Below are positions 1-9,580 of a stretch of 64,000 nt of DNA, piece after piece; position 1 is the first letter of the stretch; every line of letters begins with the position of its first letter. The DNA lies in assembly GCF_000025965.1 (NCBI RefSeq), contig NC_006513.1, positions 558,001 to 622,000 of the forward strand, written 5' to 3'. The position numbers were made by a program, and so were the translations under genes. Source of the stretch: Aromatoleum aromaticum EbN1. GTDB lineage: Bacteria; Pseudomonadota; Gammaproteobacteria; Burkholderiales; Rhodocyclaceae. Under the pieces are notes generated by a model that was not told where the DNA came from, searched no databases, and saw only the letters and a program-made list of their open reading frames with translations.

Positions 1-11
1 GCGGGTCCGGG

Positions 12-42
12 TCGCTGAAAAGACCGGCGCAAGCTGCGCCGG
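12..42 (-). terminator. Possible intrinsic terminator (minus strand)
   Basis: An 8-bp perfect stem (24-31 pairing with 35-42, loop AGC) is followed on the minus strand by a short T-rich run (TCTTTT). It lies just beyond the end of the DUF3501 remnant. The T run is short, so the call is tentative. Confidence 0.35.
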
Positions 43-93
43 AAAAGAACACGAGAGCTGCCACCCCCGCTTGGACGACGGTTTGGAACGGTT

Positions 94-372
94 TCAAGCT
101 TGCAGGTCTCCGCACAGGAACAAACGAATCCTCTCGGGCAGCGTATCCACCGCCGCAGAGGGCGCCGGCTGATCGATCCCGATTGCGCACGCTCCACCGG
201 CCTTTAACGACCGAATCGTGTCCGGTGGCAACTGGAATCGGAGGAAATGCAGCACAGAGGTTTTTTCGGCATTGTCACGTTCCGGACCGTCGTCGGCAAT
301 CGAAAAAGCAAAAACCAGCCTCATGTCCGCTCGACGCGTGGACCGGCGGCCCCTACGGCTCGAGGTTTTCAA
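94..372 (-). pseudogene. Truncated DUF3501 family protein, C-terminal remnant
   Basis: The reading frame opens with a TTG and has a stop 11 codons upstream. Its first ~18 residues are arginine/serine-rich and do not look native. From about residue 20 it matches, from memory of the family, the C-terminal third of DUF3501 proteins: the IADD..ER.N..KTS..HFLRFQL block, then LKAG and GIDQP. The N-terminal two thirds cannot be encoded nearby because the CBS gene ends only 88 bp upstream. DUF3501 genes usually sit beside rubrerythrin and an Fe-S oxidoreductase, neither of which is present. I infer a decayed fragment left by a deletion or rearrangement. A short real protein is the alternative. Confidence 0.5.
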
Positions 373-459
373 GATATCCGGTGCGCTTGCCCGGTCTCGC
401 CTTCAGCCTTCCCCCGAGGGAAAGCGCGATGAGACACGGTGGGAGCCGGGCTTATTGCC

Positions 460-1053
460 TCACGCGGAGATTGCCGCTTCGATCTCGGCGAAATTCCTCG
501 CGATCTCGGTGCTCACGGGCTGAGGCTCCCCGAGTTGGCGCGCGATCTGGGACGCCGAGAAAATTCCCCTGATCAGGCCCCGTCCGCCCTCGCAGCGTTC
601 CAGCACGAGGGCATGCTGCCGACCGGAGCGTTTCAGCGTCGCGAGGACATGTCCGACGTCCGCGCGCATCACTTCGCCGAGTTCGACGGCCTCAGTCCGC
701 TCGAGGGGCGTCATGACCGAATGGACGGTCAGTTCGCCAACCCGCGTGCCCCGTTCCTGTGCGGTCCGGACCGGGCCTTCGCCCAGCAGGTCCGCAACCG
801 AAATCACGCCCATCACCTGGTGACGCGAATCGGTCACCAGCAACAGTCGCACGCCGCGCAGAATCATGGCGCGGTTGGCATCGGCCAGCGAGGTTTCGGC
901 CGCGATCGTCGCCGCGGGAATTCTCGTGAGGTCGGTCATGACCTCTATCGCCGGGGAGTTGCGGGAGACCCTGCGGCTGTTATCGGTTCTTGCGACTTCG
1001 CAATGCAGCCCCGCCAGGCGCGCTTGCGGAAGCGGATCGAATTCCCGGTTCAT
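460..1053 (-). CDS. CBS-domain pair protein
   Basis: This is a 197-residue cytoplasmic protein with two tandem CBS motifs. The first covers about residues 45-95 (ILRGVRLLLVTD, then VMGVISVADLL). The second covers about 105-180 (VMTPLERTEAVELG, then GRQHALVLE and GIFSASQIARQL). CBS pairs usually bind adenine nucleotides and act as regulatory modules. There is no attached catalytic domain, so the partner is unknown. The ATG was chosen over an in-frame GTG two codons upstream because GGGAGG lies 5 bases ahead of it. It is a single-gene unit with no obvious operon partner. Confidence 0.8.
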   Translation of the reverse strand: MNREFDPLPQARLAGLHCEVARTDNSRRVSRNSPAIEVMTDLTRIPAATIAAETSLADANRAMILRGVRLLLVTDSRHQVMGVISVADLLGEGPVRTAQERGTRVGELTVHSVMTPLERTEAVELGEVMRADVGHVLATLKRSGRQHALVLERCEGGRGLIRGIFSASQIARQLGEPQPVSTEIARNFAEIEAAISA

Positions 1054-1261
1054 GGACACCTCCCATTACAGAATATCGACAAGCGTGCCAACTCCATGCA
1101 GCCGGTCTTTTCAGCCTGCCGCAAGCGCATCTTTTTCATGTCCGAGAAGCTTGGCAGAGGCCGCGGCTGCAAACAGCCCGGACGCATCCGTTCGACCCGA
1201 TCGTTTCCCGGAAGTTCATCGCGCTGAACCGACGGAATTCCGCAAGACGAATGAGTCAGCT

Positions 1262-1302
1262 CAAAGAAAACGCCCCGCATGCCGGATATCGACATGCGGG
1301 GC
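1262..1302 (-). terminator. Intrinsic terminator of rppH
   Basis: A perfect 10-bp stem (1272-1281 pairs with 1293-1302, 11-nt loop) is followed on the minus strand by GTTTTCTTTG. It lies 16 bp past the rppH stop codon, as expected for a rho-independent terminator. Confidence 0.75.
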
Positions 1303-1317
1303 AACGAGGAACGGCAC

Positions 1318-1848
1318 TCAAGGCTCACGTACTTCGGCCAGTGCCTTGTAGGCCTCGGGTGGATCGCAAGGTCGCGTCCGGAACAACGTTTTCGACAGTT
1401 CGAACAACGCCTGCTGGTACACCTGCCGCTTGAACTCAATCACGGCTTCCAGCGGCACCCAATAGTCACTCCAGCGCCAGGCATCGAACTCCGGATGAGT
1501 GCTGGCTCGCAGACAGACGTCCGAATCACGCCCCACCAAACGCAACAGAAACCAGATTTGTTTCTGTCCCCGGTAGGTATTGCGCCATTCCCGCTTGATC
1601 CAGTGCTTCGGAACGTCATACCGCAACCAGCCACGCGTGCGGCCGAGAATCTTCACATGCTCGGGACGCAGACCCACTTCCTCGAACAGTTCACGGAACA
1701 TGGCCTGCTCCGGCGATTCGCCGTGCTTGATGCCACCTTGCGGGAACTGCCACGAATGCTCACGGATCCGCTTGCCCCAGAAAACCTCATTGCGCGTGTT
1801 GACCAGAATGATGCCGACGTTCGGGCGATAGCCTTCACGATCGAGCAT
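1318..1848 (-). CDS. rppH: RNA pyrophosphohydrolase RppH
   Basis: This is a 176-residue Nudix hydrolase that removes pyrophosphate from the 5' end of triphosphorylated RNA and so starts mRNA decay. The N-terminus [12 protein letters not shown] is typical of RppH. The Nudix box (GGIKHGE..., RELFEEVGL) is at about residues 38-60. The length matches the family. Start: the ORF could begin at a TTG two codons upstream, but the ATG gives the family N-terminus and has GAAGG upstream. It is divergent from proS, and rppH/proS adjacency is common in betaproteobacteria. Confidence 0.93.
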   Translation of the reverse strand: MLDREGYRPNVGIILVNTRNEVFWGKRIREHSWQFPQGGIKHGESPEQAMFRELFEEVGLRPEHVKILGRTRGWLRYDVPKHWIKREWRNTYRGQKQIWFLLRLVGRDSDVCLRASTHPEFDAWRWSDYWVPLEAVIEFKRQVYQQALFELSKTLFRTRPCDPPEAYKALAEVREP

Positions 1849-2003
1849 GATCAAACCTTCAATTCAAGAACTGTCACAATTTTTCCACATTTACAGAGAC
1901 TTGGAAAGGCGAACCACCGGAAGCGTTCCCGTTCGGCCGCTTCGTGCCGGTATGCGGCAGGCCGAGCGACGTACCGCGATCTGCATATCGGCTGTCGACA
2001 CGG

Positions 2004-2009
2004 TAAAAT
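2004..2009 (+). promoter_or_regulatory. Candidate -10 element for proS
   Basis: TAAAAT lies 38 bp ahead of the proS ATG. The hexamer 17 bp upstream (CTGCAT) matches the -35 consensus poorly. It is the best sigma70-like candidate in the rppH/proS divergent interval but remains weak. Confidence 0.35.
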
Positions 2010-2046
2010 CGCGTCTTTGCCCACCAGCCCGACCTCCGGATCCAGC

Positions 2047-3798
2047 ATGCGCGCCAGCCAGTATTTCATCTCCACCCTCAAGGAAGCCCCTTCGGACGCC
2101 GAGGTCGTCAGCCAGAAACTGATGCTGCGTGCGGGCTTTATCCGCAAGGTCGCAGCCGGAATCTACAGTTACCTTCCCATCGGCCTGCGCGTGATCCGCA
2201 AGGTCGAGGACATCGTGCGGGACGAAATGAACCGCGCCGGCGCCCTCGAACTGACGATGCCGCTCGTTCAGCCGGCCGAACTCTGGGACGAAACCGGCCG
2301 CTGGGAACAGATGGGCGCCGAGATGCTGCGCTTCAAGGATAGGCACCAGCGCGACTTCGCGCTGCAACCCACATCCGAGGAAGTGGTCACCGATATCGCT
2401 CGTCAGGAATTGAAGAGCTATCGTCAGCTGCCGAAGAATTTCTACCAGATCCAGACGAAGTTCCGCGACGAGCGCCGACCACGATTCGGCGTGATGCGTG
2501 GCCGCGAGTTCACGATGAAAGACGCCTATTCGTTCGACCGCGACGTGGCCGCCGCAGGCCGCAGCTACGACGCGATGTACGCTGCCTACTGCCGCATTTT
2601 CGACCGGCTCGGTCTGACGTACCGGGCTGTCGCCGCCGATACCGGAGCGATCGGCGGGGACCGCTCGCACGAATTCCAGGTCATCGCCGACACTGGCGAG
2701 GATGCAATCGTCTATTGCCCCGGTTCCGATTACGCGGCCAACATCGAACTTGCCGAAGCGCTGCCGTTGCTGGCGACGCGCGCCGCGCCGGCCCAGGCGC
2801 TCGAAAAGACCCCCACTCCGGGCAGGACGACCTGCGAAGAGGTCGCGAAGCTTCTCGGCGTGCCGCTCGAGACGACGGTGAAATCACTTGTCCTCGCGAC
2901 CGATGACGTCGATGACACGAACAAGCCGGCCGGCGTCACAGTGTGGCTGCTGCTCGTGCGCGGCGACCACGAACTGAACGAGGTCAAGGCGGGCAAGATC
3001 CCCGGCCTGAAGGCGGGGTTCCGCTTCGCGACGGAAACCGAGATCGCCGAGCGCTTCGGCTGCCAGCCCGGCTACCTCGGACCCGTGGGCGTGAACAAGG
3101 CCGTCAAGATTGTCGCCGACCGCACTGTCGCGAACATGGCCGACTTCATCTGCGGCGCCAACGAGGCGGACTTCCACTTGACCGGCACGAACTGGGGCCG
3201 CGACCTGCCGGAACCCGACCTCGTCGCCGACCTGCGCAACATCATCGAAGGCGACCCGAGCCCGGACGGCAGGGGACGGCTCGCGATCCAGCGCGGCATC
3301 GAGGTCGGCCACGTTTTCTACCTCGGCACCAAATACTCGCAGTCGATGAACGCGACCTTCCTCGACGAAAACGGCAAGCCGAAGCATTTCGAAATGGGCT
3401 GCTACGGCATCGGCGTCACGCGCATCCTCGGTGCGGCGATCGAGCAGAACCACGACGCCCGCGGCATCATCTGGCCGGATGCGATCGCGCCGTTCCGCGT
3501 CGTCGTCTGTCCGGTCGGCTGGGGCAAGTCCGACGCGGTGCGCACCGAAGCGACGAAGCTATATGAGACGCTGTGCGCCGGGGGCATCGACGTGATCCTC
3601 GACGACCGCGACGAGCGTCCCGGCGTGATGTTCGCCGACTGGGAACTGATCGGTGTTCCGCATCGCGTCGTCATCGGCGATCGCGGACTGAAGGACGGGA
3701 TGGCCGAATATCAGGGGCGGCGCGACGCCGAGGCGGCGAAGATTCCGCTTGCCGAACTCGCAGCTTTCGTCGGCTCGAAGCTCCGGCCGACTGCGTGA
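2047..3798 (+). CDS. proS: Prolyl-tRNA synthetase, bacterial type with editing domain
   Basis: This 583-residue class II aminoacyl-tRNA synthetase charges tRNA-Pro. Visible blocks are the N-terminal [15 protein letters not shown], motif 2 near residue 155 ([13 protein letters not shown]), a YbaK-like insertion domain at about 230-400 that edits mischarged alanine, and motif 3 ([13 protein letters not shown]) near 460. Length and domain order are those of the long bacterial form. The frame is open far upstream, but homology begins at this ATG. The lytic transglycosylase gene follows after 20 bp and may be co-transcribed. Confidence 0.96.
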   Translation: MRASQYFISTLKEAPSDAEVVSQKLMLRAGFIRKVAAGIYSYLPIGLRVIRKVEDIVRDEMNRAGALELTMPLVQPAELWDETGRWEQMGAEMLRFKDRHQRDFALQPTSEEVVTDIARQELKSYRQLPKNFYQIQTKFRDERRPRFGVMRGREFTMKDAYSFDRDVAAAGRSYDAMYAAYCRIFDRLGLTYRAVAADTGAIGGDRSHEFQVIADTGEDAIVYCPGSDYAANIELAEALPLLATRAAPAQALEKTPTPGRTTCEEVAKLLGVPLETTVKSLVLATDDVDDTNKPAGVTVWLLLVRGDHELNEVKAGKIPGLKAGFRFATETEIAERFGCQPGYLGPVGVNKAVKIVADRTVANMADFICGANEADFHLTGTNWGRDLPEPDLVADLRNIIEGDPSPDGRGRLAIQRGIEVGHVFYLGTKYSQSMNATFLDENGKPKHFEMGCYGIGVTRILGAAIEQNHDARGIIWPDAIAPFRVVVCPVGWGKSDAVRTEATKLYETLCAGGIDVILDDRDERPGVMFADWELIGVPHRVVIGDRGLKDGMAEYQGRRDAEAAKIPLAELAAFVGSKLRPTA

Positions 3799-3818
3799 GG
3801 AGCACCGATAGCGGCGGC

Positions 3819-4466
3819 ATGAGGGCCGCGTGCAGCCTCGTGCTGAGCGTCGTTCTGCTCACGGGTCTCGCCGGCGCTCCGCAGCAGGCGCTCGCCGGCC
3901 GCCAGCAGTACGAACCGATGGCGGCGAGCGTGCGCTCGACGCTGCACGCGGCCGTGAGCGACGCCGGTGCTCCGGAACTCCTGATTGCGAACGAGGGCGA
4001 GCGGGTCCGCTGGCTGCAGGACATGTCCCGCCGTCTCGAAAAACGCATCCCGGACCGCCATTACCGGGAAGAATTGCTGACTGCAGTGCACTACGAAGCG
4101 ACGCGGGCGGGACTCGATCCGCAACTCGTGCTCGGCCTGATCCAGGTCGAGAGCGGCTTCCGGAAATACGCAGTCTCGAGTGCCGGAGCGCGCGGCTTCA
4201 TGCAGGTGATGCCGTTCTGGATCAAGACAATCGGCCTGCCGCAAGACAACCTCTTCCACCTGCGTACGAACCTGCGCTACGGCTGCACGATCCTGCGCCA
4301 TTACCTCGACATCGAAAAAGGCGATCTGTACCGGGCGCTGGGGCGATACAACGGCAGCCTCGGCAAACCCGAGTACCCGACCCTGGTGCGGGCAGCGTGG
4401 GAGAAGCACTGGAGCTACCAGTCGCTGCGACTCGCGTCCGATGACCGCGGGAGTCGCGCGAACTGA
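3819..4466 (+). CDS. Soluble lytic transglycosylase-like protein (SLT domain)
   Basis: This 215-residue exported protein probably cleaves peptidoglycan glycan strands. Residues 1-27 form a signal peptide ending near ALAG. The SLT domain is at about 95-200: catalytic Glu in QVESGFRKYAVSSAGARG, then FMQVMPFW, NLRYGCTILRHYL and ALGRYNGS, the normal family blocks. The ATG was chosen because it opens the signal peptide. It lies 20 bp after proS on the same strand, so an operon is likely. Confidence 0.88.
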   Translation: MRAACSLVLSVVLLTGLAGAPQQALAGRQQYEPMAASVRSTLHAAVSDAGAPELLIANEGERVRWLQDMSRRLEKRIPDRHYREELLTAVHYEATRAGLDPQLVLGLIQVESGFRKYAVSSAGARGFMQVMPFWIKTIGLPQDNLFHLRTNLRYGCTILRHYLDIEKGDLYRALGRYNGSLGKPEYPTLVRAAWEKHWSYQSLRLASDDRGSRAN

Positions 4467-4544
4467 ACCGAAAAGCGGCGTGGCGGGGGCGACCTGCCTC
4501 TCGCGAGCCGCCTCCTGGCGCGTGTCGCTGGGACACGACAGTCG

Positions 4545-5174
4545 TCAGCTGGCGCCCACCACTGCGACTTTCGGCATCGGCTCCTCGCGCGGCACGGCTC
4601 TCCCCGCCTCCTTCGCCGAAGCCAGCGACTGAACGTCACCGGACAGCTCGCCGCCTTCCTCGATCAGGATCTTGCCGTAGCGGATCTTGCCGCTGACACG
4701 ACCCGTTGCGTGGATCACGAGTTGGGTGCGCGCAGTAAGTTCGCCATCGAACCGGCCGCGGATTTCAGCAATGTCGATGCCGACCGTCCCTGCGAACGAG
4801 CCGCTTTCGGCGATGCGAATGACGCGGCTGTCCATCGTCGCTTCGACGCGGCCTTCGACGATCAGCGTATCGCAATCCAGGATTTCCGCGCCTTTGAGCT
4901 TGACTTCGGGCCCGACGATGAGGCGGCTGCCCGAAGCATAGCCCGCATCCTCGGCGGCCTCGTTGGCGCGAGGAAGGGAGGTCGAAGCGGCTGCCCCTCC
5001 TCCCATGCTGCTCGTTCCGACATCGCGCCCCACCGGGGATGCCTCGGCAGAAGTGTTGGAACTGTTGACCGGCCCCGCCGGTTGGGCACCTGCGAAATTG
5101 CCCGGCCCGATACGCGGTCCACGCGCGGCCTGTGGATCGGCAGCTTTCGGGAACACTGGGGATTTGCTGAACAT
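4545..5174 (-). CDS. Bactofilin family cytoskeletal protein
   Basis: A 209-residue polymer-forming protein. The bactofilin (DUF583) beta-helix core is at about residues 85-190 (SRLIVGPEVKLKGAEI, GRVEATMDSRVIRI, GTVGIDIAEIRGRFDGEL, GRVSGKIRYGKILIEEGGEL). It is flanked by a disordered Pro/Ser/Gly-rich N-terminus and a short C-tail. The ATG was chosen for its AGGAGA ribosome binding site; the ORF extends further upstream without homology. Bactofilins scaffold envelope proteins and peptidoglycan enzymes. A strong sigma54-type promoter and GlrR-type sites lie upstream, which suggests control by the neighbouring two-component system. Confidence 0.88.
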   Translation of the reverse strand: MFSKSPVFPKAADPQAARGPRIGPGNFAGAQPAGPVNSSNTSAEASPVGRDVGTSSMGGGAAASTSLPRANEAAEDAGYASGSRLIVGPEVKLKGAEILDCDTLIVEGRVEATMDSRVIRIAESGSFAGTVGIDIAEIRGRFDGELTARTQLVIHATGRVSGKIRYGKILIEEGGELSGDVQSLASAKEAGRAVPREEPMPKVAVVGAS

Positions 5175-5219
5175 GATCTCTCCTGGAGTGAATTCGCGTC
5201 GGACGACCAGGGACGCGAG

Positions 5220-5235
5220 TGCAAAATCCAGGCCA
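5220..5235 (-). promoter_or_regulatory. Sigma54 (-24/-12) promoter for the bactofilin gene
   Basis: Read on the minus strand the sequence is TGGCCTGGATTTTGCA, matching TGGCACG-N4-TTGCW at all but two fixed positions with exact GG/GC spacing. Transcription would start near 5209, about 35 bp ahead of the bactofilin ATG. An AT-rich tract (5242-5277) lies upstream, followed by TGTC-N10-GACA-type sites. Confidence 0.72.
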
Positions 5236-5310
5236 TGCGGATTTACTCTTTTATATTCATATTCCTGGAAATATAAGCTGGAGCGGTACAGGAGATTTTT
5301 AGCCATCTTC

Positions 5311-5328
5311 TGTTGCCCATGAGCGACG
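5311..5328. promoter_or_regulatory. Degenerate GlrR-type site (proximal)
   Basis: TGTT-N10-GACG, two mismatches from TGTC-N10-GACA. Its centre is 98 bp upstream of the -12 element of the bactofilin sigma54 promoter and 67 bp from the perfect distal site. Confidence 0.45.
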
Positions 5329-5377
5329 CTTTGCACGGCAATTGATCACAACAACTTGAATACTATCGAGTTGTGTG

Positions 5378-5395
5378 TGTCGCTCCACAGCGACA
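5378..5395. promoter_or_regulatory. GlrR-type enhancer site, perfect TGTC-N10-GACA
   Basis: A perfect match to the palindrome known for enterobacterial GlrR. It is centred 165 bp upstream of the -12 element of the bactofilin sigma54 promoter and 110 bp ahead of the glrK ATG, so it may serve both divergent genes. Confidence 0.65.
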
Positions 5396-5496
5396 TAGGT
5401 GTAGCCAAAAAGCGCCAACTTGCATTTCCTTACGGACCCCGACCCCGCCCCACCCTAAACTGCGACGCCGGACTTCGAGCTATTCGCCGGCCGTCC

Positions 5497-6906
5497 ATGT
5501 CCCGCCTGTCCTTCAGTTCCACGCTGCTTGCGAGCTTTCTGCTCATCGCCGCGATCCTCGGCACCGCTGCGCTCGGCGGACTGCTGACCCTGGAAGACTT
5601 AGCGGCGCGCAGTCGGGAAGGTGCAAAGCACGCGCTCGGTTTTTCCAGCGCGCTCCAGGAACTGGGCGAACGCACGGTGGATCTGGAACGCAGCGCCCGC
5701 CAGTTTCTGGTTCTCGGCGATCCCGTCCTGCTCGAGCGGTTCGAGCAGGCGCGCGACGATTCGATGACGGCGCTGGTATGGATTGCCGGTCTTGGAAGCA
5801 CGAAATCGCAAAGACTCGTCAACCAGTGGAGCGACGCCGCTGAGCGGGTGGCCGCAGCATTGAACACTCGCGCAGGAGCCGACGTCGCGCTCCAGGCACT
5901 CGGGGAGTTGCCGGTCCTCAATGAGCAGCTCGCCGCGGAACTCCGGCTGCAGCTGGAGGCGGAGTCGAAACGGCTGCTCGACGAACTCGACGGCAATCGG
6001 GAACAGCTGGCGTGGCATCTGTTGGTCGCAGTGACAGCGGCCTTCCTGCTCGCGGCGCTCACCGGATGGTGGGTGCTGCGTCCGCTGACCAGGGTCGAAG
6101 GCGCGATCGAAGCCCTCGGCGAGAGCCGCTTCGACGAACCGGTCATCATTGGCGGGCCGGCCGACTTGCGCCGGGTCGGGCGACGACTGGACTGGCTGCG
6201 GGTACGCCTCGCCGACCTGGAAGCAAACCGCACGCGAGTCTTGCGCCATGTCTCGCACGAACTGAAAACTCCGCTCGCATCCTTGCGCGAAGGCATCGCG
6301 CTGCTCAAGGACGGCGTCGTTGGCGAGCTCACGGCCGGGCAGCACGAAGTGGTGGGCATTCTCGAACACAATACCCGCGCGCTGCAGTTGCGCATCGAAG
6401 GATTGCTGGGCTACAACGCGGCGGTGTTCGACGCCCGCAGCCTCAAGCGGCGGAAAGTGGCATTGCGACCGCTGGTCGAGGCAGTGGTCGCGGAACAGCA
6501 ATTGCAGATACAAAGCCGGAATCTTCACGTCGACATCGACGTGAACGGCAATATCCCGCCGTTGAGCGCCGACCCCGACAAGCTTCGCATCGCGCTCGCG
6601 AACCTGGTCGCGAACGCGATCTCATTCAGTCCGCACGGAGGCAAGGTCCGGCTGAAAATCGCCCGCCAGCTGCGCGACGTGACGATCGACTGCATCGATG
6701 AGGGCCCCGGCGTGCCTGAAAACGAATCCGAGCGCATCTTCGAACCTTTTTATCAAGGCAGCCGGCAGCCGGCCGCGCCGCGTCATGGCAGTGGCCTGGG
6801 GCTTTCGATCGTGCGCGAATTCATCGACGCGCACGGCGGGAAAATCGAGCTGCTGCCGACTTCCACGGGCGCCCATTTCAGGATCGCGCTTCCCAATGAA
6901 AGCTGA
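5497..6906 (+). CDS. glrK: Two-component sensor histidine kinase GlrK (QseE family)
   Basis: A 469-residue inner-membrane kinase. TM1 is about residues 8-30, followed by a helical periplasmic domain (30-165) and TM2 (about 168-192). A HAMP-like linker precedes the H box (VSHELKTPLASLREGIALL), N box (LANLVANAISFSPHGG), D/F boxes (DEGPGVPE, IFEPFYQG) and G2 box (GSGLGLSIVREF). The order kinase-lipoprotein-sigma54 regulator is diagnostic of glrK-qseG-glrR. The ATG gives a TM1-proximal start; the frame stays open 47 codons further without family similarity. In enterobacteria the system responds to envelope signals. Confidence 0.85.
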   Translation: MSRLSFSSTLLASFLLIAAILGTAALGGLLTLEDLAARSREGAKHALGFSSALQELGERTVDLERSARQFLVLGDPVLLERFEQARDDSMTALVWIAGLGSTKSQRLVNQWSDAAERVAAALNTRAGADVALQALGELPVLNEQLAAELRLQLEAESKRLLDELDGNREQLAWHLLVAVTAAFLLAALTGWWVLRPLTRVEGAIEALGESRFDEPVIIGGPADLRRVGRRLDWLRVRLADLEANRTRVLRHVSHELKTPLASLREGIALLKDGVVGELTAGQHEVVGILEHNTRALQLRIEGLLGYNAAVFDARSLKRRKVALRPLVEAVVAEQQLQIQSRNLHVDIDVNGNIPPLSADPDKLRIALANLVANAISFSPHGGKVRLKIARQLRDVTIDCIDEGPGVPENESERIFEPFYQGSRQPAAPRHGSGLGLSIVREFIDAHGGKIELLPTSTGAHFRIALPNES

Positions 6907-7548
6907 AACTGAAACGGGTCGCTCAGCCTGGTCGGTCCCGGCAACTTCTGCGGCATGGCGACCGGGGTTCGTCGCAAGGACGTTCGTGGCCTTGCTGGCC
7001 GCCGTCCTGCTGGGGGCGTGCGCGAACCTGGCTGCGCCGGGGCCGGGCGACGCCGAGCGCGCCGACCCGTCGAAGGACGGCGGCCGACGCGCAGTCGAGA
7101 GTGCGATCGAGTACTACCATTTCGTCCGCCAGCTCGAACCGGCCGAGCTGGAACGGGAACGGGACGCTCTTGCGGTCGGGGTGGGCGACCCGCTCAATCA
7201 GCTGCTCCAGGCGATGGCGCTCGCCCGCCCGCCCGGAAGCAATATTCCGCGCGCGCTGGCGCTGCTGGGAGTCGTCGACGCCTCGACACGACCCGAAGCG
7301 GTCGCGTTGCGTCCGCTGGCGTGCCTGCTCGCCGATCAGTTTGCCGAGCAGCAACGTCTCGATGCGGCGGCGCAATCCCTCACCCGGCAACTCGAACGCA
7401 CCGGCCAGCATCTCAAGGAAAGCCGCCGGCACGCCCGGCAGCTCGAGGAAAAGATCGAGGCGCTGACCGAGATCGAACGCACGCTGCCGGAGCGCCCGGC
7501 CGCCCATGCGGCACCGCCGCCGCCCCCGACGGAACGGAGGATCACGCG

Positions 7549-7552
<4 letters not shown>
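6896..7552 (+). CDS. qseG: QseG-like outer-membrane lipoprotein
   Basis: A 218-residue protein with a long basic N-region, a hydrophobic stretch and lipobox LLGAC at about residues 33-37, so it is probably lipidated and periplasm-facing. The mature part is helical and ends in a predicted coiled coil (about 150-200, Q/E/R-rich) and a proline-rich tail. It overlaps glrK by 11 nt and the glrR start codon by 4 nt (ATGA), so the three genes form one operon. In enterobacteria QseG modulates the kinase. Sequence similarity is low in this family, and the assignment rests mainly on position and lipobox. Confidence 0.7.
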
Positions 7553-8952
<1,400 letters not shown>

Positions 8953-8991
8953 CACCTTCGATACAACGTCCTGGCTCGAGCCCTGCGCTTT

Positions 8992-9009
8992 GGTCGCCGC
9001 TGCCCGACG
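8992..9009. promoter_or_regulatory. Near-consensus GlrR-type site (proximal)
   Basis: GGTC-N10-GACG keeps the GTC-N10-GAC core. It is centred 64 bp from the distal perfect site and 108 bp upstream of the -12 element. Confidence 0.5.
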
Positions 9010-9062
9010 AATTCGGTCGGGTCGCGGGCGAACGTGCACCGTCCGCCCCTGCCCCGCCCCGG

Positions 9063-9075
9063 CAACCTGTTGATT
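9063..9075 (-). promoter_or_regulatory. IHF-binding consensus between enhancer and sigma54 promoter
   Basis: CAACCTGTTGATT is a full match to the reverse complement of WATCAA-N4-TTR. Its centre is about 40 bp upstream of the -12 element, the usual place for a bend bringing the activator to sigma54 polymerase. Confidence 0.6.
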
Positions 9076-9094
9076 GAACCCGCCATTCGGCAGC

Positions 9095-9110
9095 TGGCAT
9101 GAAGCCTGCT
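9095..9110 (+). promoter_or_regulatory. Sigma54 (-24/-12) promoter for the BON-domain gene
   Basis: TGGCATGAAGCCTGCT matches TGGCACG-N4-TTGCW at all but two fixed positions with exact spacing. Predicted start is near 9121, about 48 bp ahead of the BON gene ATG. Confidence 0.75.
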
Positions 9111-9168
9111 GTAAGGCAGGGACCAGCCTTCGCCTTTTCAGCCTGTTTATTGCACAAGGAGTTCGCGC

Positions 9169-9498
9169 ATGATCAGACGGAAGACTATTGCCTCCGTGCT
9201 CACCACCACTGCAATCGCTTTCTGCATTGCCCACACTCCCGCCCAGGCAGCGGACATGGCTTCCGCAGCCGCCCCGCCCGACGAGCGCGACCGTGGGCTG
9301 CAGCGCGACGTCAAGAATGCGCTCGTCGCCGATCCGGCGCTGCAGCAGACCCATATTGCGGTCTCCGCAGAAGGGGGGCAGGTGACGCTTGCCGGCGTCG
9401 TCACCACCGCAGCGCAGCGGGACCGCGCACAGCGCAATGCGATGGCGGTCCGCGGCGTGCGCCAGGTGGAGAACGCGATCGAGGTCACCGAACCCTGA
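9169..9498 (+). CDS. Periplasmic BON-domain protein
   Basis: A 109-residue exported protein. The signal peptide is residues 1-27 (cleavage near PAQA/AD). The remainder is one BON domain (LQRDVKNALVADPAL, IAVSAEGGQVTLAGVV, AMAVRGVRQVENAIEV). BON domains contact phospholipid or the outer membrane and are found in OsmY-like stress proteins. The ATG has AAGGAG upstream. It stands alone behind a sigma54 promoter next to glrR, so a role in the GlrKR envelope response is inferred. Confidence 0.87.
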   Translation: MIRRKTIASVLTTTAIAFCIAHTPAQAADMASAAAPPDERDRGLQRDVKNALVADPALQQTHIAVSAEGGQVTLAGVVTTAAQRDRAQRNAMAVRGVRQVENAIEVTEP

Positions 9499-9511
9499 AC
9501 CGCACCGCGCG

Positions 9512-9529
9512 GGCCGCGGCAACGCGGCC
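9512..9529. terminator. GC-rich hairpin between convergent BON gene and tldD
   Basis: A perfect 7-bp stem closes a GCAA tetraloop between two convergent genes. No T run follows on either strand, so terminator function is uncertain. Confidence 0.35.
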
Positions 9530-9580
9530 GGGAGGGGCTACGCGTCCCGGCGCTTGGGACGGACGGGGCGTCGGCGATCT

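Noticed and set aside
14-1115. A 15-bp inverted repeat (14-28 and 1101-1115) bracketing the DUF3501 remnant and CBS gene, possible mobile-element ends
   Set aside because: A few exact 15-mers are expected by chance in a 64-kb GC-rich window, and there is no transposase or target-site duplication.
5398-5420. A sigma54 promoter pointing at glrK
   Set aside because: TTGCA is present near 5420 but the GG element at the required 10-bp spacing is missing.
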